Origin: Zoogloeaceae bacterium
GTDB lineage: Bacteria > Pseudomonadota > Gammaproteobacteria > Burkholderiales > Rhodocyclaceae
NCBI GenBank assembly: GCA_031259605.1
Contig: JAIRLE010000079.1
Coordinates: 1-11,475 of the forward strand
Reading direction: 5' to 3'
Length of the DNA stretch: 11,475 bases
The first letter of the stretch is position 1, and each line of letters begins with the position of its first letter. This document shows positions 1 to 5,756 of the stretch, one piece after another. Position numbers and translations under genes: made by a program. A model generated the notes under the pieces. The model worked only from the letters and a program-made list of their open reading frames with translations, had not been told where the DNA came from and did no database searches.

Positions 1-1
1 C

Positions 2-151
2 CACGCGCCGCATTCCGCCATCATCGACGGCAGCCAGACGCGCAATATCGGCCCCAGACTGGTCACTCTCTTCGTCTGGTTCGACAACGAATGGGGTTTC
101 GCCAACCGTATGCGGGATGTCGCCCGCCATTGGCGAGGATGCTGGCTGTAA
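2..151 (+). CDS. C-terminal end of a GAPDH-family dehydrogenase (Epd-like), cut by window edge
   Basis: Frame 2 is open from the window edge to a TAA at 149-151 and gives 49 residues. The stretch VWFDNEWGFANRM (about residues 25-37 of the fragment) is the C-terminal signature of the phosphorylating glyceraldehyde-3-phosphate dehydrogenase family, in the catalytic domain. The preceding HSAIIDGSQTR resembles, from memory, the C-terminus of D-erythrose-4-phosphate dehydrogenase (Epd, vitamin B6 synthesis) more than classical glycolytic Gap. The catalytic cysteine and the NAD domain lie outside the window, so Gap and Epd cannot be separated here. The last residues (RHWRGCWL) are not typical of the family and may be a slightly altered tail. 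No terminator is seen directly after the stop; the first candidate is the hairpin at 323-353. Confidence 0.82.
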   Translation, partial: HAPHSAIIDGSQTRNIGPRLVTLFVWFDNEWGFANRMRDVARHWRGCWL

Positions 152-241
152 CGCGCCCGCAAAAACCCGTTAGAATCACCAGGTTCTGTTCATCGTAAAA
201 CTAACTCCGGTTTGAAACCTCGCCCGTAAGAAAGGCGCGAA

Positions 242-275
242 GGTCGAGACCCCGGCCGCGGCCGGGGTTTCGACC
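242..275. repeat. 34-bp loopless inverted repeat in copy A
   Basis: The two halves 242-258 and 259-275 pair across their whole length except for one G-T pair (248 with 269). The core CCCCGGCCGCGGCCGGGG at 250-267 is a perfect palindrome. Such a sequence can extrude as a cruciform or form a strong RNA hairpin. Copy B keeps the outer arms (GGTCGAAACCCC at 5669-5679 region and GGGGTCCCGACC after it) but has a 12-nt loop in place of the GC-rich centre. Confidence 0.8.
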
Positions 276-322
276 GTAGCCATTCTCGAGGGGAGAGAAA
301 CCCCTTCCCACTGGAGTTAGAC

Positions 323-353
323 CGACAGCCCTGAAGGGCTGTCGCTAATTTTT
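323..353 (+). terminator. Terminator-like hairpin at the end of repeat copy A
   Basis: On the + strand CGACAGCCC (323-331), loop TGAA, GGGCTGTCG (336-344) form a perfect 9-bp stem followed by CTAATTTTT (345-353). A GC-rich stem plus a T tract fits a Rho-independent terminator. It would end transcripts from the Epd-like gene before they run antisense into ftsB. Function is inferred; the T tract begins four bases after the stem, which is slightly distant. Confidence 0.55.
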
Positions 354-370
354 GCTCCCTGAACCGTATT

Positions 371-433
371 TCCGGGGTGAATCTCCCCCTCATCCGCCCT
401 CTGGGTGCCTTCTCCCCCTGAATGGGCAGAAGG
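371..433. repeat. REP-like palindromic intergenic element
   Basis: This stretch contains CTCCCCCTCATCCGCCCT followed by CCTTCTCCCC (408-417), a 6-nt loop, and GGGCAGAAGG (424-433), a 10-bp stem with one mismatch. From memory, close variants of CCCTCATCCGCCCT...CACCTTCTCCC are widely scattered between genes in many proteobacteria. It is a different sequence from repeat copies A-C. It sits downstream of ftsB on that gene's strand and could protect or end the ftsB transcript, but no T tract follows. Confidence 0.5.
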
Positions 434-499
434 AAAACCCAACGCTTCCCACGACAATCCGAGACCAGCTGGCTCTCCTTTGGGGTTGGACGATTCCCG

Positions 500-820
500 T
501 CATTGCGGCGCGTCGTCGATGGCTGCCGCCTCGCTGTCCTTTTGCCCCGCGTTTTCCGGCAAGGAAATAAAGGCTTCGCCGGGCTTGATCATGCCGAGTT
601 CAAAGCGGGCGCGTTCCTCGATGGCTTCATAGCCGGTTTTCAGGTCGCGCACTTCGGCATCCAGGCCGCTGTTGCGAACCTCGAGCTGGCGGTTGGCTTC
701 CCGGTGTTGCTGGAGCTGGCGATCGTATTCCCACACCTTGAGCCAGCCGCCCTTGCCGAACCACAACGGATATTGCAGTAGCAGCAAGAGGGCAAGGAGG
801 GCAATGGCAAACCAGCGCAT
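500..820 (-). CDS. ftsB: Cell division protein FtsB
   Basis: A 106-residue protein with the FtsB layout: a very short cytoplasmic start (MRW), one membrane segment at about residues 4-20 (WFAIALLALLLLLQYPLW), then a periplasmic coiled coil at about 33-70. The family block follows, with DAEVRDLKTGYEAIEERAR (54-72) and ELGMIKPGE (74-82). The length is close to E. coli FtsB (103). In the family FtsB forms a complex with FtsL and FtsQ that activates septal peptidoglycan synthesis. The gene starts 23 nt after the eno stop on the same strand, the usual eno-ftsB pair, so it is probably the last gene of this operon. Its Shine-Dalgarno is weak (GGGA about 10 nt upstream). The acidic tail DSEAAAIDDAPQ is lineage specific. 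Confidence 0.93.
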   Translation of the reverse strand: MRWFAIALLALLLLLQYPLWFGKGGWLKVWEYDRQLQQHREANRQLEVRNSGLDAEVRDLKTGYEAIEERARFELGMIKPGEAFISLPENAGQKDSEAAAIDDAPQ

Positions 821-843
821 GGAAATTTTTCCCGTCTCAAGGG

Positions 844-2127
844 TCAGCGAAGATTATAAAGGGCTTCGCGTCCGGGGTAGGTGGCGGTGTCGCCCAAGTC
901 TTCCTCGATACGCAGCAACTGATTGTACTTGGCGACACGGTCGGAACGCGACAGCGCGCCAGTCTTGATTTGTCCGGCGTTCAGTCCCACGGCAATGTCG
1001 GCGATGGTGCTGTCTTCGGTTTCGCCGGAACGGTGCGAGATGATGGCGGTGTACCCGGCGCGCTTGGCCATTTCCACGGCGGCGAAGGTTTCCGACAGCG
1101 TGCCGATCTGGTTGATCTTGATCAGGATGGAATTGGCGATGCCCTTTTGTATCCCTTCCTTCAGGATGCGGGTATTGGTGACGAAAAGGTCGTCGCCGAC
1201 AATCTGTATCTTTTTGCCCAACCGTTCGGTCAAGAGCTTCCAGCCCTCCCAATCGCCTTCCGCCATGCCGTCCTCAACCGAAACGATGGGGAATTGCTCC
1301 GTGAGATTTTCCAGATAATCGACGAACGCTCCGGCGGAGAGCGCCGGTTTTTCGCCCGCGAGGTGATACTTGCCGTCCCGGTGGAATTCGGAAGCGGCGC
1401 AATCGAGCGCAATCAGCACATCCTTACCGGGGATATAACCCGCCTGTTCGATGGCCTGCATGATGAACTGGATGGCTTCCGCGTGATTCTTGAGATTGGG
1501 GGCAAAGCCGCCTTCATCGCCCACCGCGGTGGAAAAGCCTTTTTTATCCAGCAGTTTTTTCAGGGCGTGGAACACTTCCGCGCCGCAACGCAGCGCCTCG
1601 CGGAAGGTGGCCGCGCCGACCGGCATGATCATGAATTCCTGAATGTCCAGACTGTTGTTGGCGTGCGCGCCGCCGTTGATGATATTCATCATCGGCACCG
1701 GCATCTGCATCGGTCCCATGCCGCCGAAATAGCGGTAGAGCGGCAGGCCGGATTCCTCGGCGGCGGCGCGGGCGACGGACATGGAGACGGCAAGAATGGC
1801 GTTCGCGCCCAGACGCGATTTGTTTTCCGTGCCGTCCAGATCGATCAGGGTCTGGTCGATGAAGGCTTGTTCCTGCGCGTCCAGGCCGATGATGGCTTCG
1901 GAGATTTCCGTGTTGATGTGCTCCACGGCCTGCAAGACGCCCCTGCCCAGATAGCGGCTCTCGTTGCCGTCACGCAGTTCGATGGCCTCGCGTGAACCGG
2001 TGGACGCGCCGGAAGGCACGGCAGCGCGCCCCATGACGCCGGATTCGAGCAGCACGTCGCACTCAACGGTGGGATTGCCGCGTGAATCGAGAATCTCGCG
2101 GGCAATGACATCAACAACTGAACTCAT
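844..2127 (-). CDS. eno: Enolase (phosphopyruvate hydratase)
   Basis: A 427-residue protein colinear with bacterial enolases. It converts 2-phosphoglycerate to phosphoenolpyruvate in the cytoplasm and is also a known component of the RNA degradosome in some proteobacteria. The N-terminal domain carries SRGNPTVE (15-22) and SGASTGSREA (39-48). The barrel has catalytic E205 in GDEGG, metal ligands D242, E285 and D312, catalytic K337 in the signature ILIKINQIGTLSE, H365 in ISHRSGETED, and K388. All expected residues are present. The ATG at 2125-2127 is preceded by AGGAG (2134-2138 complement) with a 6-nt spacer, which fixes the start. A 144-bp spacer separates it from kdsA, so eno may also have its own promoter; I see no convincing one. 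PEP made here is a substrate of KdsA next door. Confidence 0.97.
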   Translation of the reverse strand: MSSVVDVIAREILDSRGNPTVECDVLLESGVMGRAAVPSGASTGSREAIELRDGNESRYLGRGVLQAVEHINTEISEAIIGLDAQEQAFIDQTLIDLDGTENKSRLGANAILAVSMSVARAAAEESGLPLYRYFGGMGPMQMPVPMMNIINGGAHANNSLDIQEFMIMPVGAATFREALRCGAEVFHALKKLLDKKGFSTAVGDEGGFAPNLKNHAEAIQFIMQAIEQAGYIPGKDVLIALDCAASEFHRDGKYHLAGEKPALSAGAFVDYLENLTEQFPIVSVEDGMAEGDWEGWKLLTERLGKKIQIVGDDLFVTNTRILKEGIQKGIANSILIKINQIGTLSETFAAVEMAKRAGYTAIISHRSGETEDSTIADIAVGLNAGQIKTGALSRSDRVAKYNQLLRIEEDLGDTATYPGREALYNLR

Positions 2128-2201
2128 GGTTTACTCCTGTTTTCAATCACTACGTACAAATTCAAAAATGTGGCGCAAAGACGACTTGGGGAAACGCCGA
2201 T

Positions 2202-2245
2202 CAAGTTTGGAGTGCGGGAGCTTGCCGACACACTCCAAATCCTTG
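2202..2245. repeat. Inverted repeat in the kdsA-eno spacer
   Basis: TTTGGAGTG (2206-2214) and CACTCCAAA (2231-2239) are perfect complements with a 16-nt spacer that can add CGG/CCG pairs. CAAG before and CTTG after extend the stem past a 2-nt bulge. There is no T tract on either strand, so it is not a typical intrinsic terminator. It could slow mRNA decay, act as a processing site between kdsA and eno, or be a degenerate dispersed palindrome. Confidence 0.6.
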
Positions 2246-2271
2246 CGAAGATTGACTCGATCAGGGATTCC

Positions 2272-3105
2272 TTAGCGCAATTCTTCAAAACCTGCCGCCT
2301 TGACCGTTTTATCCAAGACAACAAGGGTAGTCAAAAGGCTTTCCATGCGCTTGAGCGGCCAGCTATTGGGGCCGTCCGACCAGGCTTTTTCCGGATTGGG
2401 ATGGGTTTCCATGAACAGCCCGGCAATACCCGTCGCCACGGCCGCGCGCGCGAGCACTGGCACGAATTCGCGTTCTCCGCCGGAACTGCCGCCCTGACCG
2501 CCGGGAAGTTGCACCGAATGCGTGGCGTCGAACACCACCGGACAACCGGTGTCGCGCAGGATGGACAGGGCGCGCATGTCGGAAACCAGGTTGTTGTAGC
2601 CGAACGACACGCCGCGCTCGCAAACCATGAGGCTGGCCTCCGGGTTGGCTTCTCGCGCCTTGTCCACCACGTTTTTCATGTCGCCGGGAGCGAGGAACTG
2701 CCCCTTCTTGATATTCACCGGCTTGCCGCAAGCGGCAACGGCGTGGATGAAATCGGTCTGTCGACAAAGAAAGGCCGGGGTTTGCAGCACATCCGCCACG
2801 GCGGCGACAGCGGCAATATCCGCTTCGATGTGCACATCGGTGAGGATGGGAACGTCCGTTTGCCGCCGCACGTTGTCGAGCAATTTCAAGCCCGCTTCCA
2901 GTCCCGGCCCGCGCGCCGATTTTCCGGAGGTGCGATTGGCCTTGTCATAGGATGCCTTGAAAATATAGGGAATGCCCAGACGCCCGCAAACCTCCTTCAA
3001 GGTTCCCGCCACTTCGACGCACAGATCCAGCGATTCGGCGGTACAGGGACCAGCGATGAGAAACAGGGGACGGTCGAGTCCGACAGTGAAATGACAGAGA
3101 TTCAT
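2272..3105 (-). CDS. kdsA: 3-deoxy-8-phosphooctulonate synthase (Kdo8P synthase), metal-dependent type
   Basis: A 277-residue KdsA. It condenses PEP with arabinose-5-phosphate to Kdo-8-phosphate for the LPS inner core and lipid A, in the cytoplasm. Visible motifs are LIAGPCTAES (16-25), KASYDKANRTS (50-60), RGPGLE (65-70), TDVH (89-92), FLCRQTD (112-118), NIKKGQFLAPGDMKN (131-145), FGYNNLV (168-174), DATHSVQLPGG (193-203) and METHPNPEKAWSDGP (232-246). C21, H196, E233 and D244 match the four metal ligands of the metal-dependent class (Aquifex type); E. coli KdsA has Asn in place of the Cys. The start lies 6 nt after the SUKH gene stop with no clear Shine-Dalgarno, suggesting translational coupling. 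It is distinguished from DAHP synthase by the KANR and FGYNNL motifs. Confidence 0.96.
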   Translation of the reverse strand: MNLCHFTVGLDRPLFLIAGPCTAESLDLCVEVAGTLKEVCGRLGIPYIFKASYDKANRTSGKSARGPGLEAGLKLLDNVRRQTDVPILTDVHIEADIAAVAAVADVLQTPAFLCRQTDFIHAVAACGKPVNIKKGQFLAPGDMKNVVDKAREANPEASLMVCERGVSFGYNNLVSDMRALSILRDTGCPVVFDATHSVQLPGGQGGSSGGEREFVPVLARAAVATGIAGLFMETHPNPEKAWSDGPNSWPLKRMESLLTTLVVLDKTVKAAGFEELR

Positions 3106-3111
3106 GGACGC

Positions 3112-3753
3112 TCAATAAAACCGGATGAAATTGTAACCGTGCGCCATCGGGAGGCGCAGGCAATCCTCGAAACCATCAGCAACAACGGCGTAGCCATCCG
3201 GGTCGTGGAGGAAGCGGATGATTTGCCCGGCCTTGCCTTTACCCCTGGAATTGAAGTCGATGAAAAGTTGCGAGGCACCGCCGTTGTTCATGCAATCGGA
3301 AAAATGCAGACGCTTGCCGGTCGTCAGGTCGGGGGCGATGCGAGGGTCGATCTCGATGTCTTCCAGATGTTCCGCGTAAGTTTCCCGGATGCTCTCGCCA
3401 CGATTCTCCTCCGCGCTTTCCAGAATTTGCAGCGCCGACAGCAAGCAGCAGGGGTATTGCCAGGCGCCCACATCCGAACCCAGAAGGTAAAGCGTAATTT
3501 CCTTGCCCTGGCATTCTCGCCAATAGGCGCCGTCGACGCGCCGCAGCAATTCAGTCAGGACTTCCGGGCAGTCGGGATAGGCTGCTTTCAACCGGACAAG
3601 GTCGGCTTCGGACGCGCCGGATACAAGAGAGAAATCCGCCAGCGTCTCTTCCAGTTCGCCCGCGATATCCGCATCGCCTTCCACAGCGTTTTCCGCTTGC
3701 AGTTGCAGCAGGCGGTTCTTGAAACCCGCCAGACAGTCGTCGATGAGTTTCAT
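3112..3753 (-). CDS. SMI1/KNR4 (SUKH) family protein
   Basis: A 213-residue soluble, acidic protein with no signal peptide or membrane segment. The region from about 50 to 200 follows the SMI1/KNR4 fold pattern: LKAAYPDCPEVLTELLRRVDGAYW (55-78), LYLLGSDVGAWQY (88-100), then LHFSDCMNNGG (149-159), LFIDFNSRGKGKAGQIIRF (163-181) and a closing DGYAVVADGFEDCL (186-199). The first 45 residues look helical and are not part of the core. Known bacterial members are often immunity proteins for polymorphic toxins, though others have unrelated or unknown roles. Its ATG overlaps the pyrG stop as ATGA, and kdsA begins 6 nt after its stop, so it is embedded in and probably translationally coupled to the operon. 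No toxin gene is beside it. The exact function is unknown. Confidence 0.75.
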   Translation of the reverse strand: MKLIDDCLAGFKNRLLQLQAENAVEGDADIAGELEETLADFSLVSGASEADLVRLKAAYPDCPEVLTELLRRVDGAYWRECQGKEITLYLLGSDVGAWQYPCCLLSALQILESAEENRGESIRETYAEHLEDIEIDPRIAPDLTTGKRLHFSDCMNNGGASQLFIDFNSRGKGKAGQIIRFLHDPDGYAVVADGFEDCLRLPMAHGYNFIRFY

Positions 3754-5387
3754 GTCCGTTTCTGTTTATTTGCCAGCGCCGCCCGGATATAGGCGGTAAA
3801 CAGCGGATGCCCATGGCGGGGATTGGACGTGAATTCCGGGTGGAACTGGCAGCCGACGAACCAGGGATGCACAGCGGCGGGCAGTTCCACCATCTCGCAA
3901 AGATTTGTTCCGGGCGCGCGCCCAGAGACGATCAGCCCCTTTTCTTCCAGTTGCGCCAGCAGCGTATTATTGACCTCATAGCGATGCCGGTGGCGTTCGA
4001 CGATTTCCGCCTTGCCGTAGATTTCCCGCGCCTTGCTGCCTTCCCGCAACTGGCAGACCTGCCCGCCCAGACGCATCGTGCCGCCCAAGTCGGAATCCAT
4101 GGAACGCTTTTCCAGCTTGCCGGAAGCGTCCAGCCATTCGGTGATGAGGCCGATGACCGGGTAAGGCGTCTCCGGCGCGAACTCGGTGGAATGCGCGTCT
4201 TTCATGCCCACGACGTTGCGGGCGAATTCCACCACGGCCATCTGCATTCCCAGGCAGATGCCCAGGTAAGGCACTTTCTTTTCCCGCGCGTGGCGGATGG
4301 CGGCGATCTTGCCTTCCGTGCCGCGCTTGCCGAATCCGCCGGGCACCAGGATGCCGTGCATGGGCTTCAATACATCGATGCCCTCGGCTTCCAGCATTTC
4401 GGAATCGATGAAATGGATATTGGCCTTGCAGCGAGTGTGCATGCCCGCGTGATTGATCGCCTCGATGAGCGACTTGTAGGATTCGGTGAGATCGACATAC
4501 TTGCCGACGAAGGCGATGTCGAGCGTGTGTTCCGGGTGCTCCAGCGCGTCGATCAGTTTATCCCAGATGGAAAGGTTGGCGGCGCGGGCGAGGATGGAGA
4601 GTTTGTGGCAGACGATTTCATCCATCATCTGCCGGTGCAACATGCCGGGAATCTTGTAGATGGAATCCGCGTCCAGGCATTCGATCACCGCTTCCGGCAT
4701 GACATTGCAGAAAAGCGCGATCTTGCGCCGTTCTTCCGTCGGCATGGAACGGTCGGCGCGGCACAGCAGGATGTCGGGCTGGATGCCGATGCCCCGAAGT
4801 TCCTTGACCGAATGCTGGGTGGGCTTGGTTTTCAGCTCGCCCGCCGTGGGAATGTAGGGGAGCAGGGTGAGATGGATATAGCAGGTATTGACGCGGCCTT
4901 CTTCCAGCCCCATCTGGCGAATGGATTCGAGAAAGGGCAACGACTCGATGTCGCCCACCGTGCCGCCGACCTCGATGATCGCCACATCCGCCCCGGAAGC
5001 GCCCGCCTTGATTTTCGCCTTGATCTCGTCGGTGATGTGCGGGATGACCTGCACGGTCTTCCCCAGATACTCGCCGCGCCGCTCCTTTCTGAGTACATTG
5101 TCATAGACCTGGCCGGTGGTGAAGTTGTTGCGCTTGGACATCTTGGCGCTGGTAAAACGCTCGTAATGCCCCAGATCCAGATCGGTTTCCGCCCCGTCTT
5201 CGGTAACGAAGACCTCGCCATGCTGGAACGGCGACATGGTGCCGGGGTCGACATTGATGTAGGGATCGAGCTTCAGATGCGTGACCTTGATGCCGCGGGA
5301 TTCGAGTATGGCGCCAAGCGACGCGGCGGCAATGCCCTTGCCCAGGGAAGACACCACGCCGCCGGTAACGAAGATGTATTTGGTCAT
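3750..5387 (-). CDS. pyrG: CTP synthase (glutamine hydrolysing)
   Basis: A 545-residue protein from the ATG at 5385-5387, the same length as E. coli PyrG. It makes CTP from UTP with ATP and glutamine. The N-terminal synthetase domain has MTKYIFVTGGVVSSLGKGIA (1-20) with its P-loop, D71 and E139 (metal/nucleotide site), and KTKPTQHSVKELR (186-198). The glutamine amidotransferase domain has GGFGKRG (350-356), the nucleophile C378 in GICLGMQ, and H516/E518 in FHPEF. The frame stays open a further 35 codons upstream, but those residues do not resemble PyrG, and MTKYIFVTGG is the family's true start. No good Shine-Dalgarno precedes it. It is the first gene of the operon; its stop overlaps the next start by ATGA. 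Confidence 0.97.
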   Translation of the reverse strand: MTKYIFVTGGVVSSLGKGIAAASLGAILESRGIKVTHLKLDPYINVDPGTMSPFQHGEVFVTEDGAETDLDLGHYERFTSAKMSKRNNFTTGQVYDNVLRKERRGEYLGKTVQVIPHITDEIKAKIKAGASGADVAIIEVGGTVGDIESLPFLESIRQMGLEEGRVNTCYIHLTLLPYIPTAGELKTKPTQHSVKELRGIGIQPDILLCRADRSMPTEERRKIALFCNVMPEAVIECLDADSIYKIPGMLHRQMMDEIVCHKLSILARAANLSIWDKLIDALEHPEHTLDIAFVGKYVDLTESYKSLIEAINHAGMHTRCKANIHFIDSEMLEAEGIDVLKPMHGILVPGGFGKRGTEGKIAAIRHAREKKVPYLGICLGMQMAVVEFARNVVGMKDAHSTEFAPETPYPVIGLITEWLDASGKLEKRSMDSDLGGTMRLGGQVCQLREGSKAREIYGKAEIVERHRHRYEVNNTLLAQLEEKGLIVSGRAPGTNLCEMVELPAAVHPWFVGCQFHPEFTSNPRHGHPLFTAYIRAALANKQKRT

Positions 5388-5476
5388 GGAAAGACACGCT
5401 GCGGGAAAGCGCAATCTTATCTGAAAACCCGCGCCTCCGTCGACACGAGAAGCGAACTCCAGTAGGGCAGGAGCAC

Positions 5477-5490
5477 GAAAAGCGCTTTTC
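5477..5490. promoter_or_regulatory. 14-bp perfect palindrome upstream of pyrG
   Basis: GAAAAGCGCTTTTC is a perfect dyad, located about 90 bp before the pyrG start and about 57 bp before the candidate pump promoter. It could be an operator for a dimeric regulator acting on pyrG, the pump, or both. I do not recognise the site, and chance is possible. Confidence 0.3.
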
Positions 5491-5525
5491 ATGCGCCAGA
5501 CCTGGCCGATAATTTCGCCTCCGCG

Positions 5526-5552
5526 TTCGAAAGCGGGCGTACGGCGTACAAT
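5526..5552 (+). promoter_or_regulatory. Candidate sigma-70 promoter for the RND pump
   Basis: TACAAT (5547-5552) is one base from the -10 consensus. The best -35 is TTCGAA (5526-5531) with a short 15-bp spacer, so the call is weak. A start near 5559 would give a leader of about 190 nt containing all of repeat copy B. Confidence 0.3.
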
Positions 5553-5586
5553 GACGCGGTGTTTTTGCGTCCCCGGTTCTTGTCCA

Positions 5587-5756
5587 GCAAGAAATTAGCG
5601 GCAGCCCTTCAGGGCTGCCGGTCTAACTCCATTGGGAAGGGGTTTCTCTCCCCTCGAGAATGGCTGCGGTCGAAACCCCGGCCGTAAGAATGGGGTCCCG
5701 ACCTTCGCGCCTTTCTTATGGGCGGGGTTTCAAACCGGAGTTGGTTTTACGATGAA
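5587..5756 (+). repeat. Structured dispersed repeat, copy B (full length), forming the RND pump leader
   Basis: It matches copy A in the opposite orientation and copy C over its first 104 nt. Parts: hairpin CGGCAGCCC-TTCA-GGGCTGCCG (5599-5620); CTAACTCC (5623-5630); GGGGTTTC (5639-5646), which also pairs with CCCC (5650-5653); GAAACCCC (5672-5679); TAAGAA (5685-5690); TTCTTA (5713-5718); GGGGTTTC (5724-5731); GGAGTTGG (5737-5744); ACGATGAA (5749-5756). Segment 5672-5690 pairs with 5713-5731 over about 19 positions with one mismatch and one G-T pair. CTAACTCC can pair with GGAGTTGG. The shared sequence runs into the pump's ATG. Read on the minus strand the first hairpin is followed by CTAATTTCTT, a weak terminator-like end facing pyrG. 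Confidence 0.9.
5737..5754 (+). promoter_or_regulatory. Repeat-derived ribosome-binding site and start codon of the RND pump
   Basis: GGAG (5737-5740) lies 11 nt before ATG (5752-5754), a slightly long but workable spacing. It decides the start: the frame is open upstream through the repeat to a TTG at 5632, but MKLSEVCIARPVF is how RND inner-membrane pumps of this type normally begin. CTCC at 5627-5630 is complementary to the GGAG and could mask it. Confidence 0.65.

Larger units (their letters stand above)
189..355 (-). repeat. Structured dispersed repeat, copy A (full length, inverted)
   Basis: Read on the minus strand this is nearly the same sequence as 5587-5756 (copy B), and its first part matches 11181-11284 (copy C). 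In repeat orientation the order is: a GCAA/AATTAGC start; a 9-bp hairpin with TTCA loop; CTAACTCC; a GGGGTTTC-CTCCCC hairpin; GAATGGCTACGGTCGAAACCCC-type segment; a palindromic centre; GGTTTCAAACCGGAGTTAG; and ACGATGAA. CTAACTCC and GGAGTTAG are perfect complements near the two ends. Copy A differs from B mainly in the centre, where a GC-rich palindrome replaces the CCGTAAGAAT segment. No target-site duplication and no transposase are visible. It lies between the Epd-like gene and ftsB. Family and mobility are unknown to me. Confidence 0.9.

Noticed and set aside
171..176. TAGAAT as a -10 box downstream of the Epd-like gene
   Set aside because: No matching -35 at 16-18 bp, and no + strand gene follows; it would read into repeat copy A and antisense to ftsB.
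970..1995. Long + strand frame (341 codons) across eno
   Set aside because: It is the complement of eno, which has every catalytic residue and a good start; the + frame resembles no protein family.
2170..3792. Long + strand frame (540 codons) across kdsA and the SUKH gene
   Set aside because: Antisense to two recognisable genes, with no ribosome-binding site or family motifs. Long antisense frames are common in GC-rich DNA.
3807..5465. Long + strand frame (552 codons) across pyrG
   Set aside because: Antisense of a complete, well-conserved CTP synthase; high His/Asp/Gly composition is typical of such shadows.
5388..5492. 35-residue N-terminal extension of PyrG
   Set aside because: MTKYIFVTGG is the conserved start and gives the standard length of 545; the extension contains the 5477-5490 palindrome and no family similarity.
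5632..5751. N-terminal 40-residue extension of the RND pump from TTG at 5632
   Set aside because: The extension is just translated repeat; RND pumps of this type begin directly before TM1, and GGAG precedes the ATG at 5752.
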